Below, piece after piece: positions 8,515 to 19,261 of a stretch of 25,143 nt of DNA. The notes below the pieces were generated by a model. That model had not been told where the DNA came from. It saw only the letters and a list, made by a program, of their open reading frames with translations, and made no database searches. A program made the position numbers and the translations under genes. This DNA comes from Lunasporangiospora selenospora (lineage: Eukaryota > Mortierellomycota > Mortierellomycetes > Mortierellales > Mortierellaceae): contig JAABOA010000080.1 of NCBI GenBank assembly GCA_015680635.1, positions 1 to 25,143 on the forward strand, written 5' to 3'. How positions within the stretch are numbered: position 1 is the stretch's first letter; each line of letters starts with the position of its first letter.

Positions 8515-9780
8515 AATAGATATAAAGTAACGGTTAATGATCCAGGAACAGGGCTACAGTCTCTATTAATCTATTTGTTACTCCAGAAAACTGGGTAATT
8601 CATACCATGGTCTCAACTCAAACTTATCTAAACCCCAGTGCTACTCAAACGACAACCCCATTTCTTCTCTTTGTTCTTAGTGGGCTAGGAAGCTAAATTA
8701 CGGATTCGGATCCAATCTCGACCATTTCAACAAACAGGCTCTGACGCGATCGACATGGCTTATTGGATTAACACTGGCAACTGTATTCAACATATCATAG
8801 AGAAATTCGCTCCGTTTGTGCGATCATCAGGAATGGCAAAGTAACGATCCGTGATCGACAACCCTGTCATTTACAAAACTATTGATGGTGTAGTTCAAAC
8901 GCCTTTGGATTCATTATTTCACGAGAGATGTGCAAAGCGCACTAGCGCCTTCAGAAGAGCATCTAAGAATAAAATTGGACAAAGAGTCATGACCATAAGT
9001 CTAAAGTGTTTGCCTTTTTTCCTCGGCATGCTTGATGACGGTACCCTAGCACGCGAGCCCGCTTTGCTCCGATAAGAAGCTGAGAATGTGTATCCTTCGC
9101 AGCTAGAACTTTGAGTGTACACTAACAGTGAAACAGAATGTAGGCTCTCAGATGTTGGGAACGTGGGCGTATTTTTTTCTTTTTCGGATGAACGACTTCC
9201 ACTTTTTTTTTTAGAGCTCTGCGCCCAAGAAGAAATATTTCTATTTTGCTTTGATGGAGTTCTGGTGCTTCGTTGCTCCACCTAGCTTGTGCAACTAGGG
9301 CTGATGACGTCCACTCTCGGGTAATCTGCACTTTCTAGAATAAGTAGTAGCAGCTGGAGCGACTTTACTGGGAGCAAACGTAATAAAAATCTCCCTCCAC
9401 ACCCTTGGGGGTCCGAACAGGTTGAAAAGGTGAAAAGGAGTCTTGATGCAACAGAGAGAAATGAGTCCAAGTACCTTCCGCACTCGGTCATTGTCTCCCC
9501 CCCCCCCTTGACCATCCTGCAAACTCGAGCCACAGGTGAGGAGAAGGGGAGTATCCCGCATCCCTTTTTTCCGTCCCATGAGTTATGACTGGAAAACAAA
9601 AATAAGCCTGAATGTGTAACATTGTAATGCAACCAACTAAATGTTCGTGCAGCCAATGGTTGAAGGGCGAATAGAGTGAGGACGGCTGTTGTCTCCCCAT
9701 ACGGAAAGTGCCCGAGGGCCGAGGGCTTGCCCTTGGTGCCTGAGTTGAATATTTATCTGCAACAGAGTGTAGTGTACTAG
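8515..9780. other. Stretch without an identified gene
   Basis: Short frames only. One at 8851-9075 (plus) has no ATG start and no recognised domain, although 8700-8790 and 8851-8920 have protein-like composition and may be exon relics. There is a run of C at about 9498-9508 and T-rich patches at 9170-9213. A CCAAT box is at 9653-9657 and a TATA-like ATATTTAT at about 9747, both on the plus strand and compatible with the promoter of the channel gene that starts at 10395. Confidence 0.4.
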
Positions 9781-10394
9781 CACCACACTGTCCACACACA
9801 CTTGAGAGCATGGCGTGGCCTGGTGGTGTCACGGACAGTGCTCTCTATTTCTCGCCGCCTCTTCTCTCTGTATCTTTTTTTTTCTTTCTTTTTTTCTACT
9901 TCACAACGCTGTCGCTGTTGTCCATCTGAACACACACACACTCCCACCACTCCCCTCGTCATTTCGACTCATCATCTCTGGTGGTTGTTCATCAGTCCGT
10001 TGCATCATCTTTTCCAACCACTGCTCGTTCCTGACCAGCCCCAAGTCTCAGAAAAATCTAATCAGCCTTAAACTCCCTTGACCCCTGTTTCGCGCCAAGT
10101 AGTCCTTTTCAGCCAACCACGACAATCTTCCATCTGTTCAGCTACATTTCGACGGTTGGAGAACCAGCCTCATCATACCTCGCCCCATCCTCTCATCTCC
10201 TTGTTGTGCCATCAGTCATCTCCATTCCTCATCTCCTTTGTCTCTCGACTCTTCTCACGACCAACACACCAACCACGCTCATAGGGATCCAACACAGCAT
10301 CACTCTGTCAGCTCTTGTTTCCCTTACCTCATTCTTCACAGCCATCACTAGGAACGACAAACACCACACTAGTGCTAGATAGTGAGCTACAACC
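9781..10394 (+). promoter_or_regulatory. Pyrimidine-rich leader and promoter of the channel gene
   Basis: About 600 bases upstream of the channel start codon are strongly C/T biased (CTTCTCTCTG, a T-rich run at 9878-9898, repeated CCACC and CATCTCC), as is common around transcription starts and in 5' untranslated leaders of fungal genes. The start context at 10395 is ACAACCATGG, a good eukaryotic initiation context. Open frames in this stretch (from 9802 and 9815, for example) are low-complexity and would be upstream ORFs at most. The transcription start itself cannot be placed from sequence. Confidence 0.45.
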
Positions 10395-13300
10395 ATGGCA
10401 TCTTATGTGCGGCCATTGGAAGAGCTGCAGCCCACAGCTCTGGCCATCAACTTGGGCACCAATATCGTCCTCTCCCTCGCCACTCTTGGTGCCTTTTGTT
10501 GGCTCCGACCAAGAAATGGAGGTAAAGTCGCGAGTCTCATGAAAAAGTGGCCAGTTGCCCCAGTGACAACCCCAGCACCTCCTCTCACCCATCTATTCCA
10601 TCTTTTATCCGAGGAAGAGTTGTCCTTGCCAAAGGGGGGGGGGGGCACTATTTATTTACCTCCGAGGCGGCCAAAAGGCCCTGTTGAAACGAATGATCTG
10701 GGTAGTATAATTATTATTCCTGCATGTCACTCAAATTGCTATCCTATCCTGGTGATCCTCCTCTTATCATAGTGATTTATGCACGCAAATACAGGACCTC
10801 ACCTGCTGAGTATGTAACCGTCTGTTGTGTAGCCATCCCTTTTTCTCTATTTGGATCAACTCTTTAATTCTGCTTTCCCCATCTAACCACGCTGTACTCC
10901 CTTTCTACTCGTGACCAACAAATGACAGAAAGCGTGCACCTAAGCTCGCTGCTGGCTACTTCTCTTGGATGGGTCCAGTCTGGAGTTGTCCTGACAAAGT
11001 GCTTGTGGATAAAATAGGACTGGATGCCGTCGTCTTTATTCGCTTCATCCGCATGTGCAGGCACCTTTTCCTTGTCTTGGCCATCCTAGGCTGTGGTGGG
11101 CTCATCCCTGTAAATGTGATTGCGACAATTCGGGGGAACGGAGGAGTCGCTCCTGCGGACAAGATTTCCATGCTGACAATGTCCGGTATTAAGGATATCC
11201 TTTGGATTTGGGCCCATACCGGGGCCATTTGGTGCTTCTCCCTGATCATGATGGCTTTCATCTACCACGGCTACGACACATTTCTCAAATTCAGGATTCA
11301 GTACTTTGAAAGCGACTCGTACCAAGAGGATATGGCCTCTAGAACTGTCATGTTGGCTGGATTGCCTGGCTCATTGCAGAGCGATGAAAAGCTGATGAAG
11401 TTCATGAACAGCCTTGGACTCGCAGACAAGCCAATCCAGGCAATGGTTGGACGCAAGGTCGAGAAACTTCCAGAGCTTTTGGAGGAGCACAAAAAAATGG
11501 TGACCGCTCTCGAGAAGGTCTTGACAAAGTACTACGCTGGTAAGTGCATCCTATTTAATCATTTTGGGATCGCAATCCGGAAAAGAAAATTAAAAAAAAA
11601 TAGCCTAACCTAGAGTGTCAACTTTAGATCCGAGCAACCCGCCAGCACAAAGACCCACCGTTACAATTGCAACAGGATTGTGTGGCTCTAACAAGGTGGA
11701 TGCTGTCGACTATTACTCTGAACGAATTGAGCAAATCACGGATCAGATTGAGAATGTGCGCCAGGAAGTCTCAAAGTCCCAGACGACCAACTATGCCTTT
11801 GTCTCCTACGCTACCATCCCGGCTGCTCACCGTGTAGCAAAACTGTTGTCCAACCCAGTGATATTCCGTACACGGTCCAAGATGGTCGACCCACCAGAGT
11901 TGTTCCTTTCGCCTGTACCCAAGGACGTCATTTGGTTCAACGCCGCCAACCCAAAATCAGTCCGCAACTCTCGCCGTCTGATTGTGAATGGTCTTTTCAT
12001 CATTGGATCTCTGTTATTCTTCATCCCTATGGCCTCACTGACGACACTTGCCAAGCTGGACACAATTACTGGTCTGGTTCCTCAGAGCGCAGATTTCTTT
12101 AACAAAAACCCGGTGATTACGGGCATTGTCCAATCCTTGCTTCCTATCCTGTTTATGGATGTTCTTTTCCTGATCATCCGCAAGTTTATTGTTTACCTGG
12201 CTTTCCTACAAGGAAATATCACCAAATCTTCAGCCGATCGTTCAACACTCTCAAAGTTCTATCTGTTCTTCACCATCAACAACTTGCTCATCTTTGGACT
12301 TTCAGCGACTATTACCGGATTCTTTGGCAACATCAAAAGCATCCTCGTTGAAACTTCGATCTCTTCCGCCTCATGGGACGCGATCAAGAAATACGTTAGC
12401 GAGCAAGACAATATTGTCGAGCTTTTGGCAGAGCAGATTATCAAGTTCAGCTTGTTCTGGGTCAACTACATCTCGCTCCGCAACTTTGGTGCTCTCTTGG
12501 ACTTGTTCCAGATCGTGAACCTCTTTTTCCACTGGCTCAAAAGGACAGTTACTCCTCGAGAAAAGCAGGCTTTGGATGAAGCAGAAGTCTTTGAGTTTCC
12601 AACATTCTTTTCGGCCCATCTTTTCTTGTTGACAGTTGCATTGCTCTATTCAGTCATTGCCCCACTGGTCCTCTTTTTTTCCGCCGTCTATTTTGCACTG
12701 GCCTCACTCGTTTACAAGTACCAGCTGATGTATGTTTTCCAAACCAAGATTGAGACTGGAGGGCGTCTCTTCCGCGTCGTCTTCAATCGCCTCATTGCAG
12801 CTCTGATACTCTTCCAAGTGGTTATGATTGGAGTCCTGAATCTCAAGGCGGCCCATAAGCAATCGATTGCCGTTATTCCACTGCCAATCATCGCAATTCT
12901 TTTCAAGATCTTTTTACGCAATCACTTTGATCCAAGGATCGACTTTTACGACTATGGCTCAGATCACCACCGGCGCCACAGTGCTCAACTGAGCTCCAGC
13001 TTCGAGAACCCGGCTTTGAGAGCAAAAATGATCACAGCCCTTGTCCCAGACTCGGCCAAGAAGCTCTTGAGCAACAAGGTCTTGAACGGTGGGAACGATC
13101 ACGCAGATCGTGGAAGAGGACGGAGCGGAAGCCGGAGTGGGAACAAGAACAAGAGTCGCGCTGGATCGCGCAAGGGCTCATCATCCCATGGACGCAAGTA
13201 TGCTGCAGACGATGATATGCCGCAAAATGAAATGGAGACCATTGAGATGAACCACTTTTCCAAAGCCGACATCCCTCGACCCGCTTATGCAAAGACCCTT

Positions 13301-14437
13301 GAAACCAAGCCTAGTTATGACAGTCTGCGTGGTCAGCGTCACCAGCAAAATTCGACACCAACCCCTGCCTACGATGAGTATTCTTCGCCACATATTCTTG
13401 GGGATGATCTCGCGGATAGCTATTATGATGACCAGAAGGAGAGCTTGACAAAGTCGGTGGCGAGGAACTATGATGACACCTATCGGACCCCTTCGCCCTC
13501 AACCCAGTCTCAATCTTCACAATCACGCTACCAACACCAGCAGAAGCCTTCCTATGGAAGCAACGTCAGAGTGTATGGAGAACAAGACATGACCTCGTTC
13601 ATCGCTGGGCGATATAGAGCTGACAAGACCAACGATATTTATTCGTACAGCAGCCGAAACAACAGCAGTGCCAATGTGGGCCATGGCTCTGTCGATCGAG
13701 GCGATGCTACCAACGAGAGCGCTAGTATTGGAGCCACTCCTTCCAAACCCTCCTATAGGGAAATGGCCAAGATGTATCAATCCGAAGGCTACAAGACCAC
13801 TGGAAAGACAACCCAGATTGAAGAGAGGAATGCTTTGCAAGCACTCCATCTCCCAAGACCCAAGCACAATCGAAGACAGCGACAGGACACTGCTACGCAG
13901 CAACAGAGCCTGGATGATCCCTTCCAAGAACCCGCTCTGCAACAGCAGCTGCAACAAGAACAGGTTCAGCAGCAGCAGCAGCAGCAACAACAACAACAGT
14001 CGTTGGAAGACGATGCTTACGCTCATTACGATGATCTGTTGCGCACTCCACAGCCGGCGACGACGACAATTAATTATGAGCCCACACCTCCTTCGGGACC
14101 TACTCCGCAGATCGCGCAGGCGGTGCGGAGCACTCCACAGGCACGCCCCCACTCTCCCTCAATGCGGTCCGAGTCCTCGCCAGCATTGTCCTCGGTTGGG
14201 TCCCCATCCTCGTACGCTCCCAGTACACCATCCACCTCACCTCAGGCCTACAAGCCCATGTCGCGCGCTCAGACCCAAGGAAATCTCAACGCCTATGGGA
14301 ACAATGCTGGGACGGGAATGCAGAGTAAATTAGATACTCGAGGAGGCGAGTATGGGCAGACACATGCGTCTTCTGCAAATACTAGGTATCAACAAGGGGC
14401 AACCAACTATAACAACCATAATGGGTCCTACATGTAG
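10395..14437 (+). CDS. CSC1/TMEM63/OSCA-family (DUF221) stress-gated cation channel
   Basis: Four exons: 10395-10521, 10773-10809, 10929-11539 and 11628-14437. Introns of 251, 119 and 88 nt have GTAAAG, GTATGT and GTAAGT donors and AG acceptors; all joins keep frame and give 1194 residues. The N-terminal membrane part includes L-R-P-R-N-G-V-I-Y-A-R-K-Y and G-Y-F-S-W, typical of fungal RSN1/CSC1 proteins, with membrane spans to about residue 170. A cytosolic PHM7-type region follows (about 190-370, V-M-L-A-G-L-P and Y-A-F-V-S-Y). The RSN1-7TM pore region lies at about 375-690 and ends near N-H-F-D-P-R. Relatives are osmo- or mechanosensitive cation channels of the plasma membrane or endomembranes. 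The tail of about 500 residues (RS/basic patch about 750-780, polyQ about 1036-1050, Ser/Pro-rich end) is long for the family. Orthology to CSC1, PHM7 or RSN1 is not resolved. Confidence 0.9.
13959..14000 (+). repeat. CAG/CAA tract coding for polyglutamine in the channel tail
   Basis: After Q-E-Q-V, CAG codons and then CAA codons encode about eleven consecutive Gln residues, in a wider Gln-rich stretch starting near 13935. The mix of CAG and CAA makes it less slippage-prone than a pure tract. On the opposite strand it yields a spurious Leu-rich frame. Confidence 0.85.
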
Positions 14438-14909
14438 ATTTTTTTTATGCATTTAGAAATATTATTATACCAATTTTTTTTTTTTATAAAACAAAACCTC
14501 AAGGTCAATTTTAATCCCCCCCCCCCCGTCATGCTGGTTGCTTTCCTGTAGCTGACATTGAACCCCTAAAAAAGTATTCCTGTTGCAGCCTGTCGAACAA
14601 GGAGAAGTATATGTTGGGAGGGGAGAAGCATCTCACTTGGCACAACATTCTTTTTTTTCTTTTCTTTTTCTTATTTATTCAACTACTAACCCAGGAGCTT
14701 TCGATTAACTCAACAAATGAACATGGTCTTCTTGCTACCTCCTCTATAAATGTTGACCAAGAAAAGCCCAAGGGAGGCCCCAACAATTAAAAAAGAAAGA
14801 AAGATACCATCCAAGTCGATGCCTCATTTGCATATGGGTGACCTCTCTCATAATAAGGAAGGACTAAATCCATTCCTCCCTTCCTTTTTTAAGAGTATTG
14901 ATAATCCAC
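14438..14909. other. Convergent 3' region between channel and delta-COP genes
   Basis: The two stop codons face each other 472 bp apart. The stretch is rich in T and A runs (14441-14447, 14474-14485) and has a C run at 14517-14527. For delta-COP, the minus-strand AATAAA (TTTATT at 14674-14679) is a possible poly(A) signal about 230 nt after its stop. For the channel, TTTTATAAAAC at about 14483-14492 is the only signal-like A/T element close to the stop. No gene seen. Confidence 0.5.
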
Positions 14910-17900
14910 TTAGACAACGCTGTACTCGGCTGGCGTGAGAATGCTCTGCTTCGAGTACACCACCTCGGATCCATCCCCAACTTGTGTGACCGAGAGAACC
15001 TATTTAAAAAAAGAAGGAAAAGAGTGAGTGATCTGTTTTGACTCTGAGAAAACTTTGGCCTTGGGTCTAACCAAGTTGGCCACCCAATGAAGCATCACCC
15101 CATAAAGATTTTTTTTTTTAAAAAAAAAAAAAACTTACATCAACATCGCAGATGAGACGCTCGCTCTCAAACTGAACAGAGACGGGGAAGAAGCTCTCCG
15201 TGTCCTCTCCCTGGCAGTTGAATTCCAAAGATCCAGAGGGGTTTGAAGAGTCAATCGAGGGCAATTGCCAGATCAATACTCCTTGCTGGCGATCCACCAT
15301 GTATTCTCCGTCAATTTCTCCGACCGTGGGGCTAGCACCTTGGCTAATAGTCGGGAACCCAGCACCAAAGGTTAGAGGGAGAGGGAAAAAAGCACATGTC
15401 AGCTCAAACACATTTTCTGGTAGCTCCTTCAAAGGGAAAAAGCATGAATGAGCCTTCAAGTAAAATCAAAAGGCCTTACGGAAGAGGAATGATAATGTTG
15501 ATGTTCTTGAATGACATTTCTGTGTTCTCCAACTGGTACTCGATATTAACATCACTCGATCCATCTCCAGCGGGGGATGGCCAGCAGTTGACTATTTAAA
15601 TCATACAAAAAAAGGGAGGCATCAGCATTTTAGCAATACGCCTCGGTTATAAAGAATAAGGCCCATTGCAACAAAAAGAAAAAAAGATGCTGCTTACTGG
15701 AAAGAGGGATGGAGCTCTCATCCTTGCTGATAAATCTCCAGCGTAATACTCCTGTGGGTGTGTTCAATGGGAACTCCTTGGAAGAGTCTCTGAAGGCAAT
15801 CGTCTTTTCGTTGTTGAATAGCACCTTGTTCACGTTGGGGTGGGTCTAGAGATCGGTTATCGAAGTGAAGAAAAAAAAAGTTAGTCTCCAGTCCAATGTT
15901 TTCTCCATTCAAACTCTTGAGTTCTCCAAATTATCTACCTTGAACTGGATGCTGGGATCGTCAAGGTGGTTGACAGAAAGGCTAATCTTTGCAAATGCTG
16001 GGTCAGAGACGCGAAGCATCAAGTCACCCTTAACCTCCATGTTCTCGAGTCCACCGTCTCTGTTGGCAACCACAGTGATCTTTTCTTCAATTTGAACATG
16101 AACGCTCTCCATATGAATATCTGACACAACAGGTGCAGCAGCAATGGCGGGACTAAATGTCGGCTGAGAGGCACCAGTAGAGGATGGTGTACGTGCCATC
16201 TCGACTTCTGAACGAAGAGACTCGAACAGATCTGTGTTGTTCTGTTTGCGTCCAAGCTGCATACCGCGAGCCTTTGTTGCAGGAGCCCTTGGAGCGGCAC
16301 TACAAAGAAAAGTCCGAAAAATAAAAAGTAGATGTCAGAACCAAAGTGTCCCTGAATACAGTGTTCTCCAATAAGTAATGGTACTGTAACAGGCGGTATT
16401 GGGTATTGGGGGGGGGGTGCCTTACTTGAATCTGGAGTCGTCCGAGGGAGTGGGCGAGTCGAAGCCCTGGTTTCCTCCCATGCCACCCATGTTGTTCGAG
16501 CCACCCATGCCACCCATGCCACCCATACCACCCATGCTCGATGACTGTCCGCTGAAACCCATAGGGCTGCCATATCCTCCCATGCCTCCCATGCCGCCCA
16601 TACCTCCCATACCTCCCATGCCGCCCATGCCGCCCATCTGCTTCCTCTGTTCTTTCCGCTGATCGTCCAAAAGTTTGGCCTGTCTCTTGAGGACCTCCTT
16701 TGCTTCGCGCTCCTTGTTCTATTGTTACGAAATTTGATCCAACGCACGTTCATGTCAATTTTTTTCTTATCTTTCTAGCGTATTTCCAAAATAGATAATA
16801 GCAAAAAAAGGGGCGTGGAGGGGTCGCTTATTACCTTCTCGATCATCTCTTGGATCTTCTCTTCGTGACTCTCCATCTCGGAAATAGAGCCGATCTGAGC
16901 CAAGTTGACATTCTCGCGGTATCCCAGAGAAATGATCTCGTCAAACGAACTCAACAGCTCGAATGCATTCCTGTCAATCTCACGCGCGTCCGTTGGCCTG
17001 CATGTCGAAGAAACCACGCGAGACACCAACTGCAAGGTGTCAATATCTGACAACATTAAAAATTGAAATTGTAAAATCAAGGGCCATTGTGTTGCGGTTG
17101 TCGTGGGATGTTGTCATGGCCAAACACAAGCCCGTGGTGGATCCGGTTGGTGAGATGGAAATATCACGGGAGAAGATAAGAGAGACAGAGACAAAGAGAG
17201 AGAGAGCGAGAGAGAGAGAGAGAGAGAGAGAGGAGAGTTAATATAGTGGCAATACGTCGATATTTCTTAAAAGTTGGAGATCAGCACATCCTGGTTGCTA
17301 CAATGGCTCAGTCCATCAAAGGGAGGATCGCTTTACCTTGCAAGATATTGGACTGCTTGTTGGTAATCAGGACAATGAACAGCTCCTCGAGTGGTTGGTA
17401 TACATATCGGACATGCTCCGTCTCGATGGTGGTGTGCTGTTGACCCGAGCTAGTCAGCTTTGGGAAGGAGGCGATCAAACCCTCGATACGGGCACGGGTC
17501 ATTTCGCGAAACTGGCGCGAAATCAGAGCTGAATAGAGGTTGCATTCCACAGGATAGGGTACATGTGAGTGCCTGGACCAACAGCAGTGATGTGCATGTA
17601 GACGAATGCATCTTTCATTGGAGATGCAAAAAGTATATCTTACCTTTGCCGCTCTTGGTGCAAATGGAGATGGCGAGAACAACCTAATGTTTCGGAAAGG
17701 ATGGAAACAGTGGCATCGTCAGCATGAACATGCAAGAATGTGATCCAGCGAGATGTAGATTTGGTCCTGTGGATGGAAGGATGAGAGATTCCCAGTCTTG
17801 ATGGTCATCCTCTCCAATCAAGATATGATGGCGACAATGGTAGAGATCGCGTCACTGTAGTAAATCCACTGCTGTCTTGAGTCTAAATCTCTCAAAAGAT

Positions 17901-17938
17901 ACTCAGTATCTCGACTGGATGCATTGAATCATTACCAT
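14910..17938 (-). CDS. RET2: Coatomer subunit delta (delta-COP)
   Basis: Delta-COP is the medium-chain-like subunit of COPI coatomer, which coats Golgi-to-ER vesicles. Ten exons read downward: 17938-17936, 17683-17644, 17528-17337, 17046-16835, 16718-16426, 16299-15939, 15845-15698, 15591-15480, 15343-15139 and 14999-14910. All junctions are GT..AG and in frame, giving 551 residues, the usual size (yeast about 546). The N-terminus [20 protein letters not shown] and the following longin domain (1-140) are highly typical. A basic coiled segment (about 150-175) leads to a linker with 13 Met-Gly-Gly repeats (about 175-240). The mu-homology domain covers about 290-551 (G-E-I-D-G-E-Y, L-I-W-Q-L-P, G-S-L-E-F). 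The first exon contributes only the ATG; this start is chosen because Met precedes V-V-L-A in fungal relatives. Exon 9 starts at 15343, not at the longer frame upstream. Confidence 0.93.
16492..16637 (-). repeat. ATGGGCGGC-type minisatellite coding for Met-Gly-Gly repeats
   Basis: Within exon 5 of delta-COP, 9-nt units encode M-G-G seven times (about 16578-16637), then four and two times after short G-Y-G-S-P-M-G-F and S-N-N spacers. The Gly codons vary (GGC, GGT, GGA), so the array is old enough to have drifted while keeping its protein sequence. The opposite strand reads as a spurious M-P-P-M-P-P frame. Confidence 0.9.
17186..17236. repeat. (AG)n microsatellite in delta-COP intron 3
   Basis: An almost pure GA dinucleotide tract with a few C and A interruptions, inside the 290-nt third intron (17336-17047), the longest of this gene. 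On the sense (minus) strand it reads (CT)n, upstream of the exon 4 acceptor. It is likely to vary in length between strains. Confidence 0.85.
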
Positions 17939-18330
17939 GGCGTCTACGTTCAATGATTTGGTGTATTGTTCAGCACGCGCGAGATGTCGCTTGAAGACGA
18001 GGATGAAAGTGGGTCGATGAAACAGAGATGGCGAATCCAAGCAGTGATGAAAGACACTCCTAGTCAAGTGTCGGATGAATGGATAAGCAAGAGGCAAGGG
18101 GAGAGAGAAGAGGCTGCAAAGTCCTGATAAGCTTGCTGGCTGGAGATGTGATGATGGAGAGATGATGATCCCTTTTTTCTAAAATTGCGCTTCGACGTGG
18201 CGCGCCAAATGGAGGGCTGCTCTCTATTTTCTTTGTAAACGGAAAACTATGAATTTTCTGATTAGAGAGGCGAATCAACGTGGGACCATTGGCCACGTGA
18301 GCTCCTTTACAGTGGAGGATTGTCACCTCT
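17939..18330 (-). promoter_or_regulatory. Upstream region of delta-COP with CCAAT and CACGTG boxes
   Basis: On the minus strand a CCAAT box (ATTGG at 18288-18292) lies directly beside a CACGTG E-box (18294-18299), about 355 bp before the ATG. A GACGTGG element (18194-18200), resembling the core of unfolded-protein-response elements, is about 260 bp before it. Secretory-pathway genes are often controlled by such elements, but matches this short occur by chance and function is unproven. Confidence 0.35.
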
Positions 18331-19238
18331 CATGGTGGCCCAAGCTAGTTTATCGATTAGCAGTGCCTACATGGCTATTTCATTGGTTTTTTTTGAAAAA
18401 AAAAAAAAAAAGTTAGTAACGTGTACTTTTGTTGTGGTCAATAAAGCGACTTGACTTTGGCCAGAAAGAACTTGTCTATATTTGAATTTTCGGAATGTAC
18501 CAACACCAAACTGGGCAGTGACGACCTAACTGAATCTATTCGAACAAAAAAAAACAGGATATGCAATCTATGAGGGGAAATATGAGTGCAAATCCAAGGT
18601 CTGTCAAAGGATGGTAAGCTGGCGTCAGTTTGACAATCATCAGGATCAAAAGAATCCTGGAGTGCAATACCGGAATAGGAGGGTGGTAGACTGAGGAGGA
18701 ATGTGTGGCAGATCGTGAGAAGGTACCTTGCACATACAAGATAGGAACAGGAGTTTGAAGCTACCCTATCTCCTCCACCCTCCCTGGCCCAAAGTAAAGC
18801 ATGTGGGAACTTCTTCCCTTCCCCTTCAAAAATGAGAGATATTTATGAGGGGAGGGGAGGGGGGCAAAGTGTGAGTCAAGCATCCATGGTAATGTATCTC
18901 TTGTCCCGCTCTTTGTTGAGAAATGCTTGATTGGCGGATTGCCCATATGCTTCCAAAACATGCGAGTTGATCACAAGAGAAACTGCACTAACAAAGCTGG
19001 TATTCTTTTTTCTGCATGGCAGTAAAAAGAATTGACCCGGTCCGAAAGGAGCTCTCCAACTCTTGTTATCAACTAGATGGCATAGGTTAGAAATCAGAGT
19101 TTTGAGAACAAAAACAATAGTACGAGACTCTGGCGCCAAGAGAAACTTGAGTGCCGTCTTCGTAGATTCCGGGTAGAGAATCCCTCAAGAGCACATCAAT
19201 TAAATTGGACATGCCCTGGCTATTATGTATTATCCTTT
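18331..19238. other. Intergenic stretch without an identified gene
   Basis: Between the delta-COP upstream region and the 3' end of the LRR-like gene. Frames are short and show no domain. It holds a T8-G-A16 inverted run (18387-18411), a plus-strand AATAAA at 18440-18445 with no obvious gene to serve, and a G-rich run (18847-18863). Confidence 0.5.
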
Positions 19239-19240
19239 CT

Positions 19241-19260
19241 TTTATTTATTTATTTATTTT
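19241..19260 (-). terminator. Tandem poly(A) signals directly after the LRR-like gene
   Basis: The plus strand reads TTTATT repeated with a 4-bp step, so the minus-strand transcript carries overlapping AATAAA signals (AAAATAAATAAATAAATAAA) that start 1 nt after the TGA at 19264-19262. Cleavage would then give a very short 3' untranslated region. Confidence 0.55.
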
Positions 19261-19261
19261 T

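Noticed and set aside
8851-9281. Frames at 8851-9075 (plus) and 8919-9281 (minus)
   Set aside because: They overlap on opposite strands, lack good starts or recognisable motifs, and contain low-complexity Ser/Lys runs; not supported as genes.
9802-10284. Overlapping plus-strand frames in the channel leader
   Set aside because: Low-complexity Ser/Pro/Phe translations of a C/T-rich leader with no domain; at most upstream ORFs.
13523-14152. Long minus-strand frame rich in Leu and Ser
   Set aside because: It is the mirror of the channel's polyQ and Ser-rich tail; a CAG tract reads as Leu on the other strand.
16399-16662. Plus-strand frame of M-P-P repeats
   Set aside because: It is the complement of the Met-Gly-Gly repeats of delta-COP and spans an intron of that gene.
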